A stretch of 6,609 nt of DNA, from the NCBI GenBank assembly GCA_003517845.1, contig DOZU01000108.1, positions 1 to 6,609 on the forward strand. The letters are read 5' to 3'. A model generated the notes under the pieces. The model made no database searches. It was given only the letters and a program-made list of their open reading frames with translations, and was not told the DNA's origin. This stretch comes from Clostridiales bacterium. GTDB taxonomy: Bacteria; Bacillota; Sulfobacillia; UBA995. Shown in pieces: positions 1 to 5,009 of the stretch (its first letter is position 1; the number at the start of each line of letters is the position of its first letter). A program made the translations under genes and the position numbers.

Positions 1-939
1 GCAGGAGGGGGTGACCAGGGACTGCTCGAGCAGTGCCCCCCGGTCAACGCCCTCTGCCGCCACCCGCTCGATCGCCGCCTCGAGGCGGTCGGCTAACTCC
101 TCGCCGGTCAGTCGGGCCAGCTCCTCACCGGCGGGCACTATCCCCCAGGCCAGACGGCCTCCCCGGCGCAGCAAGCCCCGGATCGCGCCTGCGTGCAAGG
201 CCACTTCCTCGACGAACCCCCAGGCGTCGAAGGAGACGATATCGACCGGACACGCCATGAGGAAGCTCCAGTCGGTGCCGCCGCAACAATGGATTCCCCG
301 CATCCCCTCCAGGGCCCTGAGCACCTCGGTGAGCCAACCCGCCACCTGACCGCGGTCGTAGGCGACGAAGCCCGATCCGTAAGTGGACAGGGCCGGTTCA
401 TCCAGGAAGATGATGGTGCGGGGGCTGAGCCTGGCCAGGAAACGTTCCTGCCAACGGGCCCGCATGGCCAACACCTTGACCAGCGAGTCCATCACCGCTT
501 CCCGATGCAGTAGCGGCAGTCCGGACGCGTCGGTCAGGGATAGGCCGAGGGTGAGGGGGCCGGTGATCTGCCCTTTCACGGCCACGACCGGTGAGGCGGG
601 TCGCGGATCCTCCGCGAGGGCGTATAGGCCCGCGGCTCGGTCGCGACCGATGGACATGACCGCTTCCGGGGTCTCCAGCTGCAGTTGCAGGATGGCCAGT
701 ACCGCCGATGTCTGGTCTGCTTCCGGATCGAAACGCATCCCCGCTTCGCCGTCGAGCATCCCCGGGATGCCCTCGCTGAACTGCGCGCTCATCTGCTCTC
801 GCCAGGTTCGCCGCGGCAGTTGCGGCCAAACGGGACAGGCCGGCAGGTGCCGCCGAACCGCTGCCACCGCGGCAACCGGGTCACGATGGGGCAGACTGCC
901 TATGGCGGTAGGCAACATGCTCGGCAGGGCAATTCGCAT
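1..939 (-). CDS. Core MetE-like methionine synthase (UROD/MetE superfamily), 3' end missing
   Basis: The visible 313 residues form most of a short (beta/alpha)8-type protein of the UROD/MetE superfamily, running off the left edge. Motifs seen: TAIGSLPH (11-18) near the N terminus, WPQLPRR (39-45), QFSEG (53-57), VKGQITGP (121-128), FLDEP (179-183), HCCGGTDW (217-224) and, at the cut, TPSC. In MetE, zinc is held by an H-x-C pair, an acidic residue and a late Cys; H217/C219, perhaps D238, and C313 match that layout. There is no room for the N-terminal half of classical MetE, so it resembles the 'core-MetE' proteins that take methyl groups from a corrinoid rather than from methyltetrahydrofolate. 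The ATG start is supported by GGAGGG nine bases upstream. A SAM-I riboswitch precedes the gene, which argues for methionine synthesis over porphyrin metabolism. The family is clear; the methyl donor is inferred. An alternative is another corrinoid methyltransferase. Confidence 0.82.
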   Translation of the reverse strand, partial: MRIALPSMLPTAIGSLPHRDPVAAVAAVRRHLPACPVWPQLPRRTWREQMSAQFSEGIPGMLDGEAGMRFDPEADQTSAVLAILQLQLETPEAVMSIGRDRAAGLYALAEDPRPASPVVAVKGQITGPLTLGLSLTDASGLPLLHREAVMDSLVKVLAMRARWQERFLARLSPRTIIFLDEPALSTYGSGFVAYDRGQVAGWLTEVLRALEGMRGIHCCGGTDWSFLMACPVDIVSFDAWGFVEEVALHAGAIRGLLRRGGRLAWGIVPAGEELARLTGEELADRLEAAIERVAAEGVDRGALLEQSLVTPSC

Positions 940-948
940 CGTTCGTCG

Positions 949-954
949 CCCTCC
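949..954 (-). promoter_or_regulatory. Shine-Dalgarno site of the MetE-like gene
   Basis: GGAGGG on the minus strand, followed by nine bases and then ATG at 939. It lies directly after the T-run of the terminator, so ribosome access depends on read-through. It fixes the ATG at 939 rather than the ATG seven codons later. Confidence 0.75.
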
Positions 955-990
955 AAAAAGACTCGAGCCTCCTCCAACCCTGGAGGAGGC
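955..990 (-). terminator. Intrinsic terminator of the SAM riboswitch
   Basis: On the minus strand, GCCTCCTCCA (990-981) and TGGAGGAGGC (976-967) form a perfect 10-bp stem around a four-base loop (GGGT). A short spacer (966-960) and five T residues (959-955) follow, with the Shine-Dalgarno site immediately after. The T-run begins seven bases past the stem, slightly farther than ideal. The 5' arm can pair instead with the 3' strand of riboswitch P1 (GAGAAGGC, 1008-1001; seven of eight pairs, one A-C mismatch), giving an antiterminator. Position and mutual exclusion identify it as the expression platform. Confidence 0.85.
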
Positions 991-1002
991 CGCGATGGCT
1001 GC

Positions 1003-1138
1003 CTTCTCATCTTCCAGAACTGGAAACGCGGGCTCGAAGCCCGAATAACCACTTTCTGACTGGAATTGGCACCGATGCCCTGCGGGCCGGTTGCCGGGGG
1101 GTCTTCGGGCCAGTCCCTCGCCCCGCTCTTGATAAGAA
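1003..1138 (-). ncRNA. SAM-I (S-box) riboswitch aptamer
   Basis: The minus strand carries the S-box signature: CTTATCAAGAG, then GAGGGACTGGCCC, GGCAACC and GGTGCCAATTCC, in the known order. P1 pairs TTCTTATC (1138-1131) with GATGAGAA (1011-1004), eight pairs with one G-U. P2 uses GCGGGG against CCCCCC. P3 is CCG-GCCC closed by GGGC-AU-CGG around GCA. P4 starts as CAGAA/TTCTG and is extended by an inner CGGGCT/AGCCCG hairpin (1043-1029). CTGG in the P2 loop (1113-1110) can pair with CCAG (1063-1060), matching the conserved pseudoknot. S-boxes bind S-adenosylmethionine and stop transcription when SAM is plentiful. Here the terminator lies 14 to 37 bases beyond P1, so the MetE-like gene should be made only when SAM is low. 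Confidence 0.96.
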
Positions 1139-1166
1139 ACAGTGGTCTTATGCGGTTGTCAAAGTC

Positions 1167-1195
1167 AACATATCACCGGGAACCAGGGCGGTCAA
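1167..1195 (-). promoter_or_regulatory. Probable sigma-A promoter of the riboswitch-MetE unit
   Basis: TTGACC (1195-1190) is separated by exactly 17 bases from TATGTT (1172-1167) on the minus strand, five and four matches to TTGACA and TATAAT. Transcription would start near 1160, about 20 bases before P1 of the riboswitch, a usual leader length. The -35 hexamer overlaps the fabZ stop codon. A second TTGACA at 1159-1154 has only a poor -10 and is less likely. No terminator is visible between fabZ and this site, so read-through from fabZ is also possible. Confidence 0.6.
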
Positions 1196-1638
1196 GAGGG
1201 TGTTTCTTGCGATCCATCAACCAATGCGAACAGGATCTCGGCCGTCGCCGCAACCTGACCGTCAACCTCCGCCGTGCCGGCAGCCCGGCCCATCGAGCCG
1301 CGCCGCTGGAGCACTTCGATTTGCAGACGCAGGCTATCTCCCGGCTTGACCATGCGCCGAAAGCGCACCCGGTCGAGTCCGGCCAGTAGTCCGAGCTTGC
1401 CCCGGTTCTCGGGGACCGCCAGCAACGCTATTGCCCCGAGCTGGGCCATGGCTTCGACGATCAGCACTCCGGGCATGACCGGCCTGCCGGGAAAGTGACC
1501 GGCGAAGAACGGCTCGTTGATGGTGACATTCTTCAGCCCGACCGCCCGTTGGCCGGGCGCCAGCTCGATCACCCGGTCCACGAGCAAGAACGGGTAGCGA
1601 TGCGGGAGGACCTTGCAGATGGCATCAGCGTCCAGCAA
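1192..1638 (-). CDS. fabZ: (3R)-hydroxyacyl-ACP dehydratase FabZ
   Basis: FabZ removes water from 3-hydroxyacyl-ACP in the cytosolic type II fatty-acid elongation cycle. The 148-residue product has the usual hot-dog fold length and signatures: PHRYPFLLVDR (12-22), NEPFFAGHFPG (41-51) with catalytic H48, PVMPGVLIVEAMAQ (53-66) with catalytic E62, and the FRRMVKPGD segment typical of the family. The start is TTG at 1638: GAGGAGG lies five bases upstream, and the resulting MLDADAI N terminus aligns with B. subtilis FabZ, which begins MLDIQQI. It follows mbl by 22 bases, so the two are probably co-transcribed. In B. subtilis two flagellar rod genes (flhO, flhP) sit between mbl and fabZ; here they are absent. 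Identification is secure. Confidence 0.97.
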   Translation of the reverse strand: MLDADAICKVLPHRYPFLLVDRVIELAPGQRAVGLKNVTINEPFFAGHFPGRPVMPGVLIVEAMAQLGAIALLAVPENRGKLGLLAGLDRVRFRRMVKPGDSLRLQIEVLQRRGSMGRAAGTAEVDGQVAATAEILFALVDGSQETPS

Positions 1639-1660
1639 ACCAGCCTCCTCAGCCGGCGGC

Positions 1661-2677
1661 TTACCCTCGCAGGTTACCGGCCAGGATTCTCAGTACCTCG
1701 CCCGATTCCAGCGCCTTGCCCGTGCCCAAAGCCACACAGGATATGGGGTCTTCGGCCACCATTACGGGCACGCCGGACATGTCGCTGATGAAACGGTCCA
1801 AACCATGCAAGAGCGACCCGCCGCCGGTGAGCACGACGCCCTTGTCGACAATATCGGCGGCCAGTTCCGGGGGTGTCGCCTCCATCACCCCCCGCACGGC
1901 GACGGCGATGGCCTGGAGCGGATCCTCGAGGGCCAGCCGGCACTCCTCGGACGTCATGACCACCGTACGCGGCAATCCGGCCACGAGGTCCCGGCCCCGG
2001 ACTTCCGTCCTCAGATCTCGGCCGCCCGGATAGGCGGTGGCCACGCCGATCTTCAGTTCCTCGGCCGTCCGCTCGCCGATCAGCAGGTTGTGATCCCGGC
2101 GAACGTGGCGGATGAGCGCCTCGTCGCATCGGTCACCGCCTACCCGGATCGAGGCACTTGCCACCACTCCCCCTAGCGACAAGACGGCAGCGTCGGTGGT
2201 GCCCCCGCCGATGTCGATGACCATTGAGCCCGAAGGGGGCCAGATGTCAATGCCCGCTCCCAGAGCGGCAGCCAGCGGTTCCTCGATCAGGTACGTATGC
2301 CTGGCCCCGGCCTGCGTGGCGGCTTCTACGACCGCACGGCGCTCGACCGAAGTCACGCCGGAGGGGACGCAGATGACGACCCGCGGCCGGACCAGCATCC
2401 CCCGACCGGCTACCCGAGACATGTAATGCTTGAGCATGTACAGGGTCAGGTCGAAGTTGTCGATCACGCCGTCGCGCATGGGTCGGACGGCGATGATCCC
2501 CCCGGGAGTACGACCGAGCATCTGCCGGGCCGCCTCGCCGACGGCTACCACTTTGGCCGAATCGGTCTGGATGGCGACCACTGACGGCTCCCGGAGGACG
2601 ATTCCCTTGCCCCTCACAAATACCTTGATGCTGGCCGTACCCAGGTCGATGCCTATATCATTGGACAACGAAAGCAC
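1661..2677 (-). CDS. mbl: MreB/Mbl-family actin-like cell-shape protein
   Basis: A bacterial actin that polymerises on the inner face of the membrane and guides lateral wall synthesis. The 338 residues carry the actin-fold nucleotide motifs in order: phosphate-1 DLGTAS (11-16), EEP (132-134), phosphate-2 DIGGGTTD (155-162), GERTAEELK (201-209) and the adenosine motif LTGGGSLL (283-290). RGRDLVAGLPR (228-238) and TPPELAADI (268-276) are typical of MreB/Mbl. Its place right after spoIIID, as in B. subtilis, favours Mbl over MreB, which usually sits with mreC/mreD. The start is taken as GTG at 2677, giving MLSLSNDIGIDLG; the purine-rich GGAAGGATGAGGG precedes it. An in-frame GTG at 2731 would add 18 residues with no family similarity, and a TTG three codons inside is an alternative. 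It could be co-transcribed with spoIIID and fabZ. Confidence 0.93.
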   Translation of the reverse strand: MLSLSNDIGIDLGTASIKVFVRGKGIVLREPSVVAIQTDSAKVVAVGEAARQMLGRTPGGIIAVRPMRDGVIDNFDLTLYMLKHYMSRVAGRGMLVRPRVVICVPSGVTSVERRAVVEAATQAGARHTYLIEEPLAAALGAGIDIWPPSGSMVIDIGGGTTDAAVLSLGGVVASASIRVGGDRCDEALIRHVRRDHNLLIGERTAEELKIGVATAYPGGRDLRTEVRGRDLVAGLPRTVVMTSEECRLALEDPLQAIAVAVRGVMEATPPELAADIVDKGVVLTGGGSLLHGLDRFISDMSGVPVMVAEDPISCVALGTGKALESGEVLRILAGNLRG

Positions 2678-2772
2678 GGCGCCCTCATCCTTCCGGCGAG
2701 AGTGAGGACAACTCGGCAACCCTGCCGGCACATGGTAGCACGGCTTGTCGGATGCGGGGGAGGTTTCCCTGC

Positions 2773-3057
2773 TCAGGGGGACGAATCCTGCCGAATGGGA
2801 GGTGCTGCCGCAAGCCGCCGGTGTTTTCTTCGCGTCGCCTCGCCCCCGCGCAGGTGGCGCTCGCGGCGGTTAGCGGTGAGTAGCTGGCGCACCTCTCGGG
2901 CCAGACCCGGCTCGAGCCGCGGCAAGCGTTCGGTGAGATCCTTGTGCACGGTGCTCTTGGACACGCCGAAGTCGCGGGCTGCCTGCCGTACGGTGGCTCG
3001 CCGTTCGACAACATGCCGGCCGAGGTGAATCACCCGACGCCAGATTCGCTCGTTCAA
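2773..3057 (-). CDS. spoIIID: Sporulation transcriptional regulator SpoIIID
   Basis: SpoIIID is a small DNA-binding protein of the mother cell that activates or represses many sigma-E genes and helps switch on sigma-K. The 94-residue product matches the B. subtilis length (93). The helix-turn-helix covers about residues 22-45, with FGVSKSTVHKDLTERLP (30-46) almost identical to B. subtilis. The second DNA-contacting segment RHLRGGEATRRKHR (67-80) is kept and rich in Arg. The start is TTG at 3057, with AGGAGGG (3070-3064) six bases upstream; the longer frame back to 3123 has no family match and would overlap the promoter. A sigma-E-like promoter lies just upstream, as expected for this gene. 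Mbl follows after 95 bases. Identification is secure. Confidence 0.97.
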   Translation of the reverse strand: MNERIWRRVIHLGRHVVERRATVRQAARDFGVSKSTVHKDLTERLPRLEPGLAREVRQLLTANRRERHLRGGEATRRKHRRLAAAPPIRQDSSP

Positions 3058-3063
3058 CGGGTA

Positions 3064-3070
3064 CCCTCCT
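3064..3070 (-). promoter_or_regulatory. Shine-Dalgarno site deciding the TTG start of spoIIID
   Basis: AGGAGGG on the minus strand, six bases before TTG at 3057. It is strong and well placed, and there is no other start codon in range, so it settles the unusual TTG start. Confidence 0.8.
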
Positions 3071-3077
3071 GTCACTT

Positions 3078-3106
3078 CCCCTATGAGGGAACCCGGGCGG
3101 AGATTC
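3078..3106 (-). promoter_or_regulatory. Sigma-E-like promoter of spoIIID
   Basis: On the minus strand GAATCTC (3106-3100), a 14-base spacer and CATAGGGG (3085-3078) resemble the B. subtilis sigma-E consensus (-35 KMATATT, 14-15 spacer, -10 CATACAMT). Transcription would begin near 3071, right before the AGGAGGG ribosome site. The same GAAT-N17-CATAGG layout precedes spoIID. B. subtilis spoIIID is known to be sigma-E dependent, which supports the call; the match is by eye only. Confidence 0.6.
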
Positions 3107-3119
3107 GGCTTGCTCCACC

Positions 3120-3881
3120 TCACCTCAAGTAGTTCTCGGGATCGACAGGATGCCCATCCTGACGCATCTCGAAGTGGAGCAAGACCCCATCCGCCAGTTC
3201 GGCCTCGCCGGGAGGCCCGACGCTCCCCAAGATCTGGCCGGCGGTCACCCGGTCGCCGGCCGCCACCTGAACATCACTCAGGTGAGCGTATACCGTCTGC
3301 AGGCCGTCGCCGTGGTCGATCACCACTCGGTGGGCCCACAGCCGCTCCCGGCCCGCCGAGACTACCTGGCCGGGCAGGGCGGCCCGGACCTCCCCGCCAA
3401 CGGGCACCCGCAAGTCAATGCCGGTATGGAGACGGTAGTCTCCGTAGGTGGGCGACCAGTGCCAGCCAAACCCCCGTAATCGCTGCCCGATCGCGGGCCA
3501 TTCGGCAGCTTCCGGCCGGATGGCGACGGCCGTCACCCCCGGGTCGGCCTCGATTTCGCCGGCAGCCGGGTCCGGCTTGGCAGCCGGTTCGGCGGCAGTC
3601 GCCGTCTCCGCCGGCGGGGTTGTCAGCGACCGAACCTCTTCGGCGGCGGCAATCTCCCGTTCGATGTGCCAACGCACCCTGGTTCGGAGCACGCGGTTCT
3701 CTCTGGCGAGGTCCACCGCGAACAAGGTGGCGATAGCCAGTAGCACTATACAGAACTGAGGGCCACGCGCCCGGATCGCTCTCGCCGCCATTGCCGGCCA
3801 GCGCCGCACGATCGCCGCCTGGTCCCGGCCCAGCCGAAGCCATTCCCGGACGGTTCTCCTTCCTTTCCCTCTCCCCGGCAC
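3120..3881 (-). CDS. spoIIQ: SpoIIQ-like membrane-anchored M23 (LytM) protein
   Basis: A 253-residue bitopic protein. Residues 1-40 are basic and probably cytoplasmic; 42-58 (QFCIVLLAIATLFAVDL) form one membrane helix; a charged, possibly coiled stretch (60-85) and an Ala/Pro linker (88-118) follow; the M23 domain spans about 130-253. Zinc and catalytic residues of LytM domains: HTGID gives H152 and D156, YAHL gives H200, but the final H-x-H reads L234-L235-H236, so the first His is lost. SpoIIQ is the forespore partner of SpoIIIAH in the engulfment channel; B. subtilis SpoIIQ is also a degenerate M23 protein, but at a different residue. Its place between spoIID and spoIIID matches. The GTG start has AAGGGG seven bases upstream. 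It ends PVDPENYLR, without a long tail. A generic M23 cell-wall protein is the alternative. Confidence 0.85.
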   Translation of the reverse strand: MPGRGKGRRTVREWLRLGRDQAAIVRRWPAMAARAIRARGPQFCIVLLAIATLFAVDLARENRVLRTRVRWHIEREIAAAEEVRSLTTPPAETATAAEPAAKPDPAAGEIEADPGVTAVAIRPEAAEWPAIGQRLRGFGWHWSPTYGDYRLHTGIDLRVPVGGEVRAALPGQVVSAGRERLWAHRVVIDHGDGLQTVYAHLSDVQVAAGDRVTAGQILGSVGPPGEAELADGVLLHFEMRQDGHPVDPENYLR

Positions 3882-3910
3882 TTGACCACCCCTTCGCTGA
3901 TGCTGATCCC

Positions 3911-3939
3911 AGTTTTCGCCAGGTCGCGCTCCTTTATTC
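3911..3939 (-). promoter_or_regulatory. Possible sigma-F/sigma-G promoter of the spoIIQ-like gene
   Basis: GAATA (3939-3935), a 14-base spacer and GGCGAAAACT (3920-3911) on the minus strand resemble the forespore sigma-F pattern (-35 GYWTA, -10 GGnnAnAnT), with one mismatch in each element. Start of transcription would be near 3904, leaving a leader of about 22 bases that contains the ribosome site. B. subtilis spoIIQ is transcribed by sigma-F, so the context fits. It lacks the CATA -10 seen upstream of spoIID and spoIIID. Confidence 0.4.
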
Positions 3940-3953
3940 GGACCCAGCCTCGG

Positions 3954-4940
3954 TCAGGAGTCGGCGAGCGGGGTGATCGCTACATTCGTGTAGTAGTGTT
4001 GCAGGATGGCCCGGAAGTCCAGGCCCTGGCGAGCGAGGCCGTCTGCGCCATACTGGCACATGCCGGCGGCGTGCCCCCAGCCGATGGTGCGCAGTCGGAC
4101 CTGTTCCCCGTGCAGTTCAACGGTGAAGCGAGTGGAAGGCAGCCCCAGGCGTAGCCGGAAGTCATTGGCCCGCCAGGCCCGGTCCCCCACCCGGATGGTC
4201 TCGACCCGCCCGCCGGCGGTGATCGACACCGTCTCGAGGAACGGCCGCCCCGCCGCCGCGGCCGAAACGGCGGCTGCGCCCTCTCCCAGGCGGCCGGCGA
4301 TCTGCGCCAGGGACAGCGTTCGGGTACTCCAGCGGGCGTGCGGTGAGTGACGGCAGGCGGGACAGTTGACACTCCGCAGATAAGGACGCGCCTCCTGCCA
4401 GACATCCTCGGAATTCTCGGTACGGCCGGCGCAGGTGGAATGGTAGAGGGCATCGATGGGCAGCCCTTGATGGGTGAGGATCAGGCCGCGGGTAGCCCGG
4501 ACCGCCGCCTGGATCCGGGGCCAGTACAGGTTGAACCCAAACGGTCCCCATCGCTGCTTGAGCTGTTCCCGGCTCAGCCAGGCCTGCCCCCCCTGCTCCA
4601 CGCCGGTCCGTACATCCGCGCCGCCCGGGACTCCTGTCCCTCCCCGGTCCCGCAAACGGCGCACGGCGAAGGTGCGGGCGGCAACCGCTTGGGCCTTGAG
4701 GGCTTCGCGAGCGAAGGTGGCCGGCATCTCCGCGGCCACCACTCCCTTCACATACTCCTCTAGCGGCAAGCGGAGCACGATGCCCTCGGGGTCAACGAGT
4801 ATCCGCACTTCGAGATCCCCGGCATAGGGGTGCGGCATGGCCTCGGAACGGGGCGGCCGGCAGGCCCGCACCACGATCGCGGGCAGGATCAGGACCAGGA
4901 ATACCAGGAAGAGGAACGCAGTGATGAGCATTCGGCGCAC
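3954..4940 (-). CDS. spoIID: Stage II sporulation protein D, lytic transglycosylase
   Basis: SpoIID cuts glycan strands of septal peptidoglycan and, with SpoIIP and SpoIIM, drives engulfment from the mother-cell membrane. The 328-residue product has an N-terminal membrane anchor (about 4-25), then the SpoIID domain. LPLEEYVKGVVAAEMP (58-73) carries the probable catalytic E71 (E88 in B. subtilis); LKAQAVAARTFA (81-92) is the family hallmark; YHSTCAGRTE (166-175) and the CPAC pair (193-196) are likely metal-site residues; GWGHAAGMCQYGADG (287-301) is a variant of the usual GHGVGMSQYGA. The start is uncertain. GTG at 4940 has GGGGG seven bases upstream. GTG at 4970 would place the -10 of the predicted sigma-E promoter inside the gene, and ATG at 4931 has no well-spaced site. 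The spoIIQ-like gene follows after 72 bases. Identification is secure. Confidence 0.93.
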   Translation of the reverse strand: MRRMLITAFLFLVFLVLILPAIVVRACRPPRSEAMPHPYAGDLEVRILVDPEGIVLRLPLEEYVKGVVAAEMPATFAREALKAQAVAARTFAVRRLRDRGGTGVPGGADVRTGVEQGGQAWLSREQLKQRWGPFGFNLYWPRIQAAVRATRGLILTHQGLPIDALYHSTCAGRTENSEDVWQEARPYLRSVNCPACRHSPHARWSTRTLSLAQIAGRLGEGAAAVSAAAAGRPFLETVSITAGGRVETIRVGDRAWRANDFRLRLGLPSTRFTVELHGEQVRLRTIGWGHAAGMCQYGADGLARQGLDFRAILQHYYTNVAITPLADS

Positions 4941-4959
4941 GGGCCTACCCCCGAACTGA

Positions 4960-4988
4960 TGCCTATGCACCAGCCCGGGCTACTATTC
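4960..4988 (-). promoter_or_regulatory. Sigma-E-like promoter of spoIID
   Basis: GAATAGT (4988-4982), a 14-base spacer and CATAGGCA (4967-4960) on the minus strand fit the sigma-E pattern KMATATT-14/15-CATACAMT. Transcription would start around 4953, just before GGGGG (4952-4948) and the GTG at 4940. spoIID is a classic sigma-E gene in B. subtilis. Spacing and sequence are nearly the same as at spoIIID. Seen by eye, not scored. Confidence 0.6.
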
Positions 4989-5009
4989 ACCGTTGCCCCG
5001 GCAGCCGGG

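Noticed and set aside
1..939. HemE (uroporphyrinogen decarboxylase) as the identity of the left-edge gene
   Set aside because: The HCC zinc motif, the TPSC end and the SAM riboswitch fit MetE-type methyltransferases; HemE has no such zinc site and no reason for SAM control.
2711..2724. Small hairpin CGGCA/TGCCG between spoIIID and mbl as a terminator
   Set aside because: Only five pairs and no T-run follows on the minus strand.
2678..2731. An 18-residue N-terminal extension of Mbl from GTG 2731
   Set aside because: No family similarity before SNDIGIDLG and no ribosome site before that GTG; a purine-rich site precedes GTG 2677.
2727..2755. Sigma-E-like pattern GCATCCG-N14-CATGTGCC upstream of mbl
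   Set aside because: Spacing fits, but both boxes match poorly (CATG in place of CATA), so it cannot be told from chance. Read-through from spoIIID is simpler.
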